Below are positions 38,922-48,131 of a stretch of DNA of 64,000 bases, piece after piece. Origin of the DNA: Alcanivoracaceae bacterium (GTDB lineage Bacteria > Pseudomonadota > Gammaproteobacteria > Xanthomonadales > Marinicellaceae); the NCBI GenBank assembly GCA_016744455.1, contig JADGEI010000011.1, positions 42,223 to 106,222 of the forward strand, written 5' to 3'. The notes beneath the pieces were generated by a model, which did not search any database, was not told the origin of the DNA, and was given only the letters and a program-made list of their open reading frames with translations. A program made the position numbers and the translations under genes. Every line of letters starts with the position of its first letter. Within the stretch, counting starts at the first letter, position 1.

Positions 38922-40466
38922 TTAAAAAATTAACAAATCTACATTTCCTGGTGTTTCATTTCCTGCTGAATTAGAAACTACACAACTAATTCCATTATTT
39001 CCTAAGTGTGAACAACTCACTACGTTTCCAGTTGCTGCAATTCCACTTGTCTCTGTTGCCATAATATACCTATTTGAAATATTAGTGGTAAATAGAATTT
39101 CACAAGTACCGATACCAGCAACATCGTTTTGTGGTGTTATCGCACCTGTATCCACACCATTATATGATTTATTAATAGATACATTTGCGTTACCACAATT
39201 AACAATTGACGCCATGTATTTCATCATTCCATTGGAATTTAGTGATTGCTGTACATTACCAGCAACAATCAAACCATTTATGGGAGGGTTGATTGCTGCT
39301 CCGATTGCAGTTCCTCCGTTCTCCCTTACTCGTAGTTTAGTCACTCCATCTATTCTAACTCTTAAAAGATCACCACCAACTGTCCCTTCTACATGAAAAT
39401 CTGCTTGTGGACTTATGGTATTGATACCAATATCTCCTGTTACTTTCACAGTAACTGAAGGAGAACCAAATAGCCCAGAAATCAGATGCAAATCTCCTGC
39501 TACTGTCCCTACAGCCAGATCAGTATCTGCAACACTAGAAATTGATCCAATAAACCCTCGTGCAACACCTTGTTCAAGAAGAGTAATTGAACTCCCAACG
39601 CCACCATCAAATTGAGCTGTCAAGACCTCATCATTTTTGACATGCAAAGTGGATGTTGGATTTTGAATACCAATCCCGACAAATTCCGCTGGTGTAACCG
39701 TAAGCACAGGATTGACTTCAGGAGCTAAATGAATCTTACCCGTGCCTGCAACTGGTGTGGCTATAGAAAAATCATCTGCACCAATATTGTTGCCAGATCC
39801 AATTAAGCCACGGGTGTTGCCGTTTTCTTTGAAGACTACTGTGTTATTATCAGCCCCATCAAAAGATGCTGTGTTACGATCCGTTGCCTTAACTTGTAAC
39901 TTATAGATGTGTGATTCATTACCTATACCTATTCCAACATTTCCAGCATCATAGTTTATTTTTGTTCCTGTAACGATCCAGGGTGAATTATTTTGGCCAG
40001 CTGGCAAATCTTGTGGTCCCCATTCTCCATTAGAAAAAGTTAACACTTGATCTTGCTGTGCATTACCGGAAATTAATTTTGTCGCATAGGGCACTGAATT
40101 GATTTTAGTCCGAGGCAATAATGTTTCATAAGCTGCACCTACACCATTTTCGCGGACACTAATCTCTAAATAGACTGCAAATCCATCAATGACATCGCCT
40201 AAATCAATATCACTGATAGTAAAAATTCCATTGGTAACTGGTACTTTAATTCTCTCAAAAGGCATACCAAGTACGCCATTTCCACTGTCACTAGTATAAG
40301 CTTCTATTGTAAAATCATATAAGCCATTAACTGGATTATTACTATTTAATAGTTCGCCTTGGTAATTAAATGTATGATCTACTGCAGGATCTACACCAGC
40401 TAAGGCATTATTATCCTTTAGACTTAAACCGAAAATTATTACTATTATCATTAATTTATTAATCAT
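38922..40466 (-). CDS. Exported fibre-like repeat protein
   Basis: This 514-residue protein has a signal peptide (MINKLMIIVIIFGLSLKDNNALA). An N-terminal domain common in proteobacterial secreted proteins (FNYQGELLNSNNPVNGLYDF, VTNGIFTISDIDLGDV, NSVPYATK) follows. Then come repeats of the [IV]-G-I-x-x-P-x-x-x-L-H-V type (NPTSTLHVK, SPQADFHVEG), as in tail-fibre-like stalks. No S74 autoprotease domain and no FE tag are seen. It lies 17 bp downstream of the small FE-tagged gene, so the two are co-transcribed. It is probably a surface or secreted fibre. Confidence 0.65.
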   Translation of the reverse strand: MINKLMIIVIIFGLSLKDNNALAGVDPAVDHTFNYQGELLNSNNPVNGLYDFTIEAYTSDSGNGVLGMPFERIKVPVTNGIFTISDIDLGDVIDGFAVYLEISVRENGVGAAYETLLPRTKINSVPYATKLISGNAQQDQVLTFSNGEWGPQDLPAGQNNSPWIVTGTKINYDAGNVGIGIGNESHIYKLQVKATDRNTASFDGADNNTVVFKENGNTRGLIGSGNNIGADDFSIATPVAGTGKIHLAPEVNPVLTVTPAEFVGIGIQNPTSTLHVKNDEVLTAQFDGGVGSSITLLEQGVARGFIGSISSVADTDLAVGTVAGDLHLISGLFGSPSVTVKVTGDIGINTISPQADFHVEGTVGGDLLRVRIDGVTKLRVRENGGTAIGAAINPPINGLIVAGNVQQSLNSNGMMKYMASIVNCGNANVSINKSYNGVDTGAITPQNDVAGIGTCEILFTTNISNRYIMATETSGIAATGNVVSCSHLGNNGISCVVSNSAGNETPGNVDLLIF

Positions 40467-40483
40467 TATATATACTCCTGGCT

Positions 40484-40744
40484 TTATTCAAAACCGTTAC
40501 TAAAAATTGCTTCTGTTAAAGGTGCTGAATTGCTGTTATTCCAAAATCCGGCATTAAGTGTGTAATTTGCTCCAATTTGTTTACTGTTGGCATCGACTTG
40601 TCCAATACTACCGCTCACTTGATAAGAGTTTGATGTCATAGATTCACCTCCATTATTAATTGTGATTTTATTTAACTCATATTGCGCAATAGCATGAGTT
40701 GACATTGTTAAAACAATAAATATTATGGTTTTTTTTATACCCAT
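40484..40744 (-). CDS. Small exported protein with FE C-terminal tag
   Basis: The open frame starts at 40882, but the ATG at 40744 gives a proper signal peptide (MGIKKTIIFIVLTMSTHAIA), so the protein is about 86 residues. The mature part has the recurring pattern NNGGESMTSNSYQVSGSIGQ, then Y-x-L-N-A-GFW, seen in small exported proteins with a hydrophobic beta-strand core. It then ends EAIFSNGFE. It is the first gene of an operon with the fibre-like protein, which itself lacks a tag. Confidence 0.65.
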   Translation of the reverse strand: MGIKKTIIFIVLTMSTHAIAQYELNKITINNGGESMTSNSYQVSGSIGQVDANSKQIGANYTLNAGFWNNSNSAPLTEAIFSNGFE

Positions 40745-41028
40745 ATATTTATGTATTCTTTTTATTTGATAAATAGAATTAGTTATCATTTCAAATTTTC
40801 TCCACGAGTTTCCCCAATAAAATAAATGTAGTAATGATTCTAAATATCGAATTCTGAAAATCCTGAAAACAAGCTGAAACACTCTGAAATATAGAAATAA
40901 CGTGATTCAATTCACAGATTTTTAGCGGATTTTATTTCTCTATTACTGAAAGGGTTAGGCAAAACAAGTTATATCTGAATAGATTAATCACCTAACTAGG
41001 GTTTAAATAAGATTCAATTTAACCATTG
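40745..41028. other. Intergenic stretch between the divergent fibre operon and the metal regulator
   Basis: The longest open frame here is the N-terminal extension of the small FE-tagged gene, which is unlikely to be translated. I see no further gene. The regulator promoter begins at 41026. Confidence 0.4.
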
Positions 41029-41057
41029 ACCCTATAGTATACTTTAGGGTTTATACT
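41026..41057 (+). promoter_or_regulatory. MerR-type promoter with 20-bp spacer and dyad operator
   Basis: TTGACC (41026-41031) and TATACT (41052-41057) are 20 bp apart, the overlong spacer typical of MerR-family promoters. The dyad arms ACCCTATAGTA and TACTTTAGGGT (41029-41050) match with one mismatch and fill the spacer. The predicted transcription start falls at about 41064, the A of the ATG, so the message is probably leaderless. Confidence 0.75.
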
Positions 41058-41063
41058 ACACAC

Positions 41064-41459
41064 ATGAAAATTGGTCACTTAGCAAAATCAGTCGGCATCG
41101 ACATCCAAACCGTGAGGTATTACGAATCTCAAGGCCTTTTAACTGAACCCAACCGAATGGAAAATGGTTATCGTGATTTCCCTGTTGACTCAATCAAACG
41201 ATTACAATTTATCAAAAAAGCAAAATTAGTAGGTTTTACTTTAAAAGAAATCAAAGAACTTTTAGCCATACAAGTCACTAAAGATAAGCACACTTGTCAG
41301 GAAGTTAAAAACTTTACACAAATCAAATTGGACGAAATCAACCAAAAAATTAAGAAATTAACCGAAATTGAGTCTGCTTTAAAGAAGATTCATAGTTTAT
41401 GTTGTGGCGGATCTGAAAAAGCATCGCATTGTTCAATATTACAAGCATTGGAAAGTTAA
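41064..41459 (+). CDS. MerR-family Zn/Cd-type metal sensor (ZntR-like)
   Basis: This 131-residue MerR regulator has the HTH and wing (MKIGHLAKSVGIDIQTVRYY). Cysteines 78, 113, 114 and 123 fall in HTCQE and CCGGSEKASHCSILQALE; E. coli ZntR uses C79, C114, C115 and C124 in the same arrangement. It should activate the operon when zinc, cadmium or a similar divalent metal is bound. It sits 2 bp upstream of the Cu/Zn permease, so it regulates its own operon through the overlapping dyad. Confidence 0.87.
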   Translation: MKIGHLAKSVGIDIQTVRYYESQGLLTEPNRMENGYRDFPVDSIKRLQFIKKAKLVGFTLKEIKELLAIQVTKDKHTCQEVKNFTQIKLDEINQKIKKLTEIESALKKIHSLCCGGSEKASHCSILQALES

Positions 41460-41461
41460 CC

Positions 41462-42580
41462 ATGTATAATCTAGTAAATGAATTGATTTATAACCTCTAT
41501 TATTTAGCTTTAGATGCTTCATTTTGGTTAGTCATTGGTTTGTTAATTGGTGGTTTATTTAAATCATTAATTCCTACGAGCCTATTAAAAAAGCATTTGA
41601 GTACAGATGGATTTGCTTCAATTATTAAAGCCGCTATACTTGGTGCCCCACTGCCCTTATGTTCCTGTGGTGTTATACCTGCAGCGATGGGATTACGAGA
41701 TGCTGGAGCGTCAAAACCGGCTACGACTTCCTTTTTAGTCTCAACTCCAGAAACAGGTGTTGATTCTGTTTTTATAACTTATGCCATGATGGGACCTTTT
41801 ATGGCAGTAGTACGCCCAGTAACAGCATTGGTTTCTGCAATCACGGCAGGGACCTTAGTAAACCTATTTGATTATAAAGAGCAACTCCCTTCAAAAGTTA
41901 CGTCAAGCAATAAAGTAACTAGCTGCTGTTCTCATGATGTTAAAGAGGATACGACAATAAGCTCTTGTTGTACCACAGAAAAAGTACAAGTTAAAAACGA
42001 TAGCTGTTGTGGCACTGAATCCAAAATAACCAACAACTCATTAACGTCAAAAATAACTACAGGTATTAGTTATGCCTTTACAGAATTGTTAGACAATATT
42101 ATTTTTTGGTTAGTTATTGGTATCGCTTTTGCTGCAATTGTGCAAACATTTGTTCCCAACGATCTATTAATCAAATATGGGTCCGGATGGATGGGCATGC
42201 TAGTCATGTTAGTTGTTGGAATTCCCATGTATGTTTGTGCAACTGCTTCTACACCTTTGGCTGCTGGCTTTTTATTGGCAGGAATATCACCAGGTGCTGT
42301 TATAGTATTTTTATTAGCAGGACCTGCTACAAATATGGCCACTCTTGGTATTATCAGCACACAAATGGGGAAGCGTACTACCTGGCTTTATTTAACTGCA
42401 ATTATGTCAACAGCACTGGTTAGTGGATTTGTAGTCAATTGGCTGGTCAGTGAATGGAACATAAATATTAACCAACACTTAGAAATGAGTCATGGGCATG
42501 TCCCACAATGGTTACAACTATTATCATTTTTTACGTTATTTTTAATAGCCACACGTCATTTATATTCTAAAGAAAAGTAA
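41462..42580 (+). CDS. SO_0444-family Cu/Zn efflux permease
   Basis: The ATG at 41462 lies 2 bp after the regulator stop; the earlier frame start at 41429 overlaps that gene and is unlikely. The product of about 372 residues has two homologous membrane halves (PLPLCSCGVIPAAMGLRDAGAS and YVCATASTPLAAGFLLAGISPG), the permease signature of the YraQ/ArsP-like group. A soluble loop carries Cys pairs (SCCSH, SCCTT, SCCGT) fit for binding metal. With the ZntR-like sensor upstream, it should export zinc or copper. Confidence 0.85.
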   Translation: MYNLVNELIYNLYYLALDASFWLVIGLLIGGLFKSLIPTSLLKKHLSTDGFASIIKAAILGAPLPLCSCGVIPAAMGLRDAGASKPATTSFLVSTPETGVDSVFITYAMMGPFMAVVRPVTALVSAITAGTLVNLFDYKEQLPSKVTSSNKVTSCCSHDVKEDTTISSCCTTEKVQVKNDSCCGTESKITNNSLTSKITTGISYAFTELLDNIIFWLVIGIAFAAIVQTFVPNDLLIKYGSGWMGMLVMLVVGIPMYVCATASTPLAAGFLLAGISPGAVIVFLLAGPATNMATLGIISTQMGKRTTWLYLTAIMSTALVSGFVVNWLVSEWNININQHLEMSHGHVPQWLQLLSFFTLFLIATRHLYSKEK

Positions 42581-42654
42581 CTTTTTACGTTCAGTTTATA
42601 ACGACCCAAAACCATGTCTTTGATTTCCACGGCATTGGGTCGATTCAGTAAAAT

Positions 42655-45516
42655 TCAAATATCAAAGTCAATATGACCAGTTGGGTCAGGAATCTTCTTC
42701 TTTGGTTTGGCTTCTGATTTTGGTTTAGGTACCGCCTTCACTTCAGTTTCCTTTGTCTGTGAAACACGCTTTGGCTGTTCTTTTGTCTCTTTTTTAAGAT
42801 CAATTTTTTCAGCTTTAACTAGTGTTTCTTTTTTCACTTTAACTGAATTAGCTTTTGTTTTGGCTGGTATTTTTTCTTGTTTTTCAGGCTTTGATTCCTT
42901 TTTCACATCTCTCGTTTTTTCTTCAACTTTTATGGGCTTCACTACCTTTGCAGTTGCTTTTTTTGGTTTATTTTCTGGCTTCTTTGTTTCTTTTGTTTTA
43001 TTCTCTTGTTGTACCGTTTCTTTTTTAGGCTCTGCTTTCTTATTAGCTAACTTTTCAGTCTTAGGTTTTTTATCTACTGGTTTAACTTCAGTATTATTTT
43101 CTTTAGCATCTTGGCTGTTTACCTTTGTGCCTGACGTTTTAGTTTGTACAACAGTCACACTTTCAGGTTTTTTATCAGCCTGTTTTTCTAATTTTTTGGT
43201 TGTATCAACTTTAGTATCTGATGAACTTATAGGCTGCTTTGCTGTTTTAGGCTTATCCTTAATTTGTTCCTTTTGCGATTCATTTTTTACTGGAGTATTT
43301 TGTTTCGATTCAATCTTAACTTCAGTTTTAGATGCAACAGGTTTAGCTGTTTTTAATTCTGCTTTATCTTTAGCTTGTTTAGTGCTCTGTTTATTGGGTT
43401 GATCCTTTTGAGAATCAATCGAGTTGTTTGCTTTTTTATTTGCTGCATAACTTGCCACGCTACCTAAAGGGCGTTGTAACAACTGTTCATCAGGCTTGGT
43501 TTCAATCGCTTTCTGATTTTTCGTTGCTGGTTTAGCATTATCCTGCTTATTCACTGGAGTCTTATTATTAGCCTGGTTTTGAGGTCTATTCTGATTTTTA
43601 CCTTTATTATGTTGTGGCTTATTTTGTTGTCTTTTCTCTTGTTGTCCCTTATTTTGTTGCCCCTTAGCTTGACTTTGCTTGTTTTGCTGTTGTTGATTAT
43701 TTTGCTTATTATGCTGAGGCTTTTTCTTTTGTTGTTGTGGCTTCTTCTGTCCTTGCTGAGGTTTTTTCTTATGTTGGTGCTGTGGCTTTTTCTTAGCGCT
43801 AGTATCAACCTTAGTTGGTTGCGATTTTTGTGAAGCCGTTGAACTAAACAAACTCTTAAACCAACTTGCTACTCCACCATTGCTTTGCTTCTCTCTACTT
43901 GGTACCTGAGAATCAGGAACTAAAACATCTACAGCTGCTCGTTGCCTGTGTTGATGTGACATTTGACTCGATTTATTTTCAGCTTCTTCTTCGCTAGCAG
44001 GCTTGTTTAACTCGATGTCATTGATGTCCACATTATCTGCTTCATTCTTTTTCAATCGAGTTATATCAAATTGAGGTGATTGATAATGTTCATTGGCAAT
44101 TATCAACATGGGAACAGAGTGTCTTTTTTCCAAACCATTCAACTCTTCTCTTTTATCATTAATGATAAAATTAGCCACTTTAGTTGGCACTTGCGCTATG
44201 ACTTTTCCTGTACCAGGTTTTAACACTTCTTCTTCTAGTATACGTAAGATTGATACAGATAACGATTCAATGTTACGAATAAAACCATGACCAGAACATC
44301 TAGGGCATGGGAATTGGCTGGCTTCATTGATTGAAGATTTCAATCGTTGCCTCGACATTTCTAATAAACCAAATTTTGATATTTTGGTGGTTTGTATACG
44401 AGCCTTATCATTACTTACCGCTTCATTTAGTTGCTGTTCAACTGATCTTTGGTTTTTGTGATTGCGCATATCGATAAAATCAATGACAACCAACCCACCT
44501 AAATCACGTATACGTAATTGCCTGGCTATTTCATCTGCAGCTTCTAAGTTTGTGTTGAGAGCCGTTTCTTCAATATCTGCCCCTTTTGTTGCACGAGCTG
44601 AGTTGATATCAATTGAGATCATGGCTTCAGTATGATCTATCACAATTGATCCTCCTGAGGGCAAATGAACCTCTCGGGAGAAGGCAGATTGAATCTGTCT
44701 TTCTATTTGATAGCGTGAAAATAAAGGAATATTATCATTGTAATACGAAAGTTTTTTAAGGTTATGCGGCATTACTTGCTGCATAAAATCTCTTACTTTC
44801 TCATAAATCTCTTTGTTATCTATCAATATTTCACCAATGTCAGGTCTTAAATAATCCCTTATGGCTCTTATAAAAATATGACTTTCTTGGTAGATAAAGA
44901 ATGGTGCTTTTCGGTTTGTCGCATTGGTTTTAATTGCTGTCCAAACTTGATCAAGGTAGTTTAAATCCCAATCCAATTCTTCTGCGCTTCTACCAATTCC
45001 AGCCGTTCTTACGATAATGCCAGAGTTCTTTGGTTGATTAACATTACTTAATACTGCTTTAAGTTGTTGTCGAGCCTTTCCTTCAATTCGGCGAGAAATA
45101 CCGCCAGCTTTTGGGTTTTCAGGCATATAAACTAAATACCTTCCAGCCAAGCTTACATAAGTTGTAATAGCTGCACCTTTATTGCCACGTTCTTCTTTTG
45201 TGACTTGTATAATGACCTCTGTACCTTCTTTAATGGCAACATTGATTGGAGGTCTTTCTTTGGCTTTATTCGCAGCGTCTGTATAGTAATTGCGGCTAAT
45301 TTCTTTGTAAGGAAGAAAACCATGACGGTTAGCTCCATAGTCGACAAAAGCAGCTTCTAAACTGGGTTCGACTCGAGTTATTTTACCTTTATAGATATTG
45401 CCTTTTTTACGGTCTTCACCTGGTACGTCTATATCAAGGTTGTAGAGTTTTTGACCATCGGCTAAAGCGACGCGTATTTCTTCACTATGCGTAGCATTGA
45501 TTAACATTCTTTTCAT
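42655..45516 (-). CDS. rne: Ribonuclease E
   Basis: The 953-residue protein has the catalytic N-terminus: S1 domain, 5' sensor, DNase I-like domain with the metal Asp residues in MISIDINS and VVIDFIDM, and the zinc-link CPRCSGHG. The C-terminal half is disordered and very rich in Lys, Gln, Asn and Pro. At about residue 550 it holds GGVASWFKSLFSS, an amphipathic helix like the membrane-targeting segment. It initiates mRNA decay and scaffolds the degradosome with PNPase and others. It is divergent from rluC, the standard arrangement. Confidence 0.96.
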   Translation of the reverse strand: MKRMLINATHSEEIRVALADGQKLYNLDIDVPGEDRKKGNIYKGKITRVEPSLEAAFVDYGANRHGFLPYKEISRNYYTDAANKAKERPPINVAIKEGTEVIIQVTKEERGNKGAAITTYVSLAGRYLVYMPENPKAGGISRRIEGKARQQLKAVLSNVNQPKNSGIIVRTAGIGRSAEELDWDLNYLDQVWTAIKTNATNRKAPFFIYQESHIFIRAIRDYLRPDIGEILIDNKEIYEKVRDFMQQVMPHNLKKLSYYNDNIPLFSRYQIERQIQSAFSREVHLPSGGSIVIDHTEAMISIDINSARATKGADIEETALNTNLEAADEIARQLRIRDLGGLVVIDFIDMRNHKNQRSVEQQLNEAVSNDKARIQTTKISKFGLLEMSRQRLKSSINEASQFPCPRCSGHGFIRNIESLSVSILRILEEEVLKPGTGKVIAQVPTKVANFIINDKREELNGLEKRHSVPMLIIANEHYQSPQFDITRLKKNEADNVDINDIELNKPASEEEAENKSSQMSHQHRQRAAVDVLVPDSQVPSREKQSNGGVASWFKSLFSSTASQKSQPTKVDTSAKKKPQHQHKKKPQQGQKKPQQQKKKPQHNKQNNQQQQNKQSQAKGQQNKGQQEKRQQNKPQHNKGKNQNRPQNQANNKTPVNKQDNAKPATKNQKAIETKPDEQLLQRPLGSVASYAANKKANNSIDSQKDQPNKQSTKQAKDKAELKTAKPVASKTEVKIESKQNTPVKNESQKEQIKDKPKTAKQPISSSDTKVDTTKKLEKQADKKPESVTVVQTKTSGTKVNSQDAKENNTEVKPVDKKPKTEKLANKKAEPKKETVQQENKTKETKKPENKPKKATAKVVKPIKVEEKTRDVKKESKPEKQEKIPAKTKANSVKVKKETLVKAEKIDLKKETKEQPKRVSQTKETEVKAVPKPKSEAKPKKKIPDPTGHIDFDI

Positions 45517-46027
45517 TGTAAGTTCCTGTTTTTAATGCAAAAACAAACAATTAAGACTAGTCTTAAAAAAGACTATAAAAGCTGTACACAATAATACTGT
45601 ACAGTATTGAAGTTGGTTTTATTGTTGTATTAGGTCATTTTAACCTAAACCAAATTTTATAAAGTATATAACATTAAAAATCAGGTAATAATAGTTCTTT
45701 CCAATATTTTTCAAAAAGCAAATCCATTGCTTTAATTTTATCTTATTTGTTCATGCATTTATTTATTAAAATGCTGATGGATTATTTCAAGTATAATTAG
45801 CTCATTGTGCACATCGTATTGAATTGTAATAATACTCAACCTGTGTCTTTGGGTTGCTAGCTTCCTGCTTTGATAATCATTGTTTTGAAAACTACCATCA
45901 TGCGTAACATGTATGTAAAAATACACGTTTGTAATTCTTTTTGTCTATTTATATTTAATGTCTGTTTAAATAGACCGGCGAATGATACCATTTCTCATTC
46001 AGATATAACAGAGTAATTTTTACTTTT
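45517..46027. promoter_or_regulatory. Long rne/rluC intergenic region with palindromes in the rne leader
   Basis: This 511-bp region holds no gene. On the rne side it has perfect palindromes AAGACTAGTCTT (45553-45564) and AATACTGTACAGTATT (45593-45608), which would fold in the rne 5' leader. In E. coli a leader of about 360 nt lets RNase E cleave its own mRNA to limit its level; the length and hairpins suggest the same logic here, by inference. Confidence 0.5.
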
Positions 46028-46960
46028 ATGCAAAATAAACAAGCAAAAAATATATTTGCCGTAGATAACAATAGTAACGGTCAACGTGTTGATAATTTTT
46101 TATTGAAAATCTTAAAAGATGTAAATAAATCAAATGTTTATAAATTATTGAGGAAAGGGCAAATTCGCGTTAATGGGAAACGAACCAAACCAATCTATCG
46201 GGTTCAAAAAAATGATTTAATTAGAATTCCTCCTTTTTTAATCCCGGATGAAAAAGGTGATGTTTTTATCAGTGAAAATTTGTTAACAACCATTCGTAAT
46301 TCGGTTGTCTTTGAAAATAATAATTTTCTCGTCATTAATAAACCCAGCGGCTTAGCAGTTCATTCTGGCACAGGCATTCGTATAGGCTTAATTGAAATTT
46401 GCAAAAAACTCTATACTGATGTCGATATACAATTAGCACACCGACTAGATAGAGATACATCTGGTTGCGTGGTATTGACAAAGAATCGTCAAGCCTTAAA
46501 TGACTTTAATCAGCAATCAAAAGAAAACTCATTGATTAAAAAGTACACCACCCTGGTTCAAGGATGTATCAATGATGATTTCATGGTGGAAATGGCTCTT
46601 GACACTAATGTCCGTGTCAATGGCGAAAGAACGGTACAAGCATCAGAATCCGGCAAATATGCCAAAACAAAATTTAATGTTATGGAAACATACAAAAACG
46701 AATGGAAAGCTACATTGCTAAATTGTCGTCTATATACAGGAAGAACTCATCAAATACGCGTTCATACAAGCGCTAGCAATTACCCAATAGCTGGAGATCA
46801 ACGTTATGGAAATGCGAAATTCAATCAAAAGCTTAAGAAGTTGGGCTTGAAACGTTTGTTTTTACATGCCGCCAACATTCAATTCAATGATGGTGACGAA
46901 ACCATTATTGTCAGTGCTGAATTACCTGAAAAATTAAGCCAAATATTAGATAAATTGTAG
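46028..46960 (+). CDS. rluC: 23S rRNA pseudouridine synthase RluC-type
   Basis: This 310-residue protein has an N-terminal S4 domain (RVDNFLLKILKDV, LLRKGQIRVNGKR) and the RluA-family catalytic motif AHRLDRDTSGCVVL with Asp as nucleophile. The motif TGRTHQIRVHTS is also present. RluC modifies U955, U2504 and U2580 in E. coli 23S rRNA. Its position divergent from rne is the conserved gammaproteobacterial context. Confidence 0.93.
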   Translation: MQNKQAKNIFAVDNNSNGQRVDNFLLKILKDVNKSNVYKLLRKGQIRVNGKRTKPIYRVQKNDLIRIPPFLIPDEKGDVFISENLLTTIRNSVVFENNNFLVINKPSGLAVHSGTGIRIGLIEICKKLYTDVDIQLAHRLDRDTSGCVVLTKNRQALNDFNQQSKENSLIKKYTTLVQGCINDDFMVEMALDTNVRVNGERTVQASESGKYAKTKFNVMETYKNEWKATLLNCRLYTGRTHQIRVHTSASNYPIAGDQRYGNAKFNQKLKKLGLKRLFLHAANIQFNDGDETIIVSAELPEKLSQILDKL

Positions 46961-47117
46961 CACCCAAAAGAAGTAAAGTATTCGTGATTTTGACACGACT
47001 GTTTTAATTTCATGCCTATTTTTAATTAGTTAAGGCTTTCTATCATTGAATTTGAGTAGAAAAAATAAAGAAATAAACATAAAATACTAACTTGTTAATA
47101 ACAACCAAGACTTATAC

Positions 47118-48131
47118 ATGTCAATCTACAATCACAAAGAAAATTACCCAAAAGGATCGTTAGTTCAATTTGAAATTACATCAGAACTACTCAAAGACAA
47201 CCCACTTAAGGACCCTCATTCACGGAACGTATTTGTCTACTTGCCTGCTGTTTATGAAGATTCTAATCAAGAATTACCTGTTATGTATTATTTAGCAGCG
47301 TATACCAACAGTGGCACGGGTGTTGTTGGCTGGAAGGCATTTGGTGAAAATATTATTGAACGCTTAGATCGCTTAATTTCTGATAATAAAATGGGCCCTA
47401 GCTTAGTTGTTTTACCTGATTGTTTTACATGTTTGGGAGGCAATCAGTATATTGATTCACCAGCCATAGGCAATTATGCTTCTTTTATTCATGAAGAATT
47501 GGTGCCGGTAATTGAAGAGAATTTCAGGGTAAAAAAAGGCTCTCAACATCGCGCTGTTTTAGGCAAATCATCAGGTGGCTTTGCAGCCATGCGGTTTGCC
47601 ATGGATTTTCCTGGATTTTGGGGTGCGATAGCTAATCAATCGGGCGATGCTGGTTTTGATATTTTGTACCAACGCGACTTTCCAACGGTTGCCAATGTGT
47701 TGGCAAACTATAAAGGCAACTTAACTCATTTTATTAAACGTTTCTGGAAAGCCAAGAAAACTCATGGGACTGACATATTGACGTTAATGATGATTTGTAT
47801 GGCTGCCACATATGACCCTCAAGAAGAAATTGAATTACCCTTTGATTTGAAGACTTGCGAAATCAAACCTGAAAGATGGCAGAACTGGTTAAATTCCGAC
47901 CCAGTTAATTTGGTTCAATACAATGTAAAAGCTCTACAACAATTAAATGGTTTGTTTATGGACTGTGGCTTTCGTGATCAATTCATGATTCATTATGGAA
48001 TGCGAAGGCTATCAAACCAATTAGAGAAATTCAATATTGATCATCGTTATGAAGAGTTTAACGGTACTCACTCAAATATTGATTACCGGTTAGACTATTC
48101 CCTGCCTTATTTGTATGAGAAAATTAAGTAG
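47118..48131 (+). CDS. Alpha/beta-hydrolase esterase (enterochelin esterase/esterase D-like)
   Basis: The 337-residue protein has the PF00756 pattern: N-terminal NVFVYLPAVYEDSNQELPVMYYLA, the nucleophile elbow GKSSGGFAA (Ser in G-x-S-x-G), and a C-terminal HSNIDYR with the catalytic His. No signal peptide is seen, so it is cytoplasmic. Such enzymes hydrolyse S-formylglutathione, acyl or siderophore esters; the substrate is not clear. Confidence 0.82.
   Translation: MSIYNHKENYPKGSLVQFEITSELLKDNPLKDPHSRNVFVYLPAVYEDSNQELPVMYYLAAYTNSGTGVVGWKAFGENIIERLDRLISDNKMGPSLVVLPDCFTCLGGNQYIDSPAIGNYASFIHEELVPVIEENFRVKKGSQHRAVLGKSSGGFAAMRFAMDFPGFWGAIANQSGDAGFDILYQRDFPTVANVLANYKGNLTHFIKRFWKAKKTHGTDILTLMMICMAATYDPQEEIELPFDLKTCEIKPERWQNWLNSDPVNLVQYNVKALQQLNGLFMDCGFRDQFMIHYGMRRLSNQLEKFNIDHRYEEFNGTHSNIDYRLDYSLPYLYEKIK

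Noticed and set aside
41429..41461. Start of the Cu/Zn permease at 41429
   Set aside because: It would overlap the regulator and add an unrelated N-terminus; ATG 41462 directly after the regulator stop fits better.
42707..43833. Long open frames on the + strand opposite the rne C-terminus
   Set aside because: They mirror the Lys/Gln-rich coding repeats of RNase E, giving Phe/Leu/Ser-rich nonsense; no ribosome sites or known motifs.
43579..43833. Small hydrophobic membrane protein on the + strand
   Set aside because: Leu-rich translation is the antisense of Lys/Gln codons in rne.
45593..45608. LexA (SOS) box in AATACTGTACAGTATT
   Set aside because: The LexA consensus needs CTGT and ACAG separated by 8 bp; here they are adjacent or overlapping.
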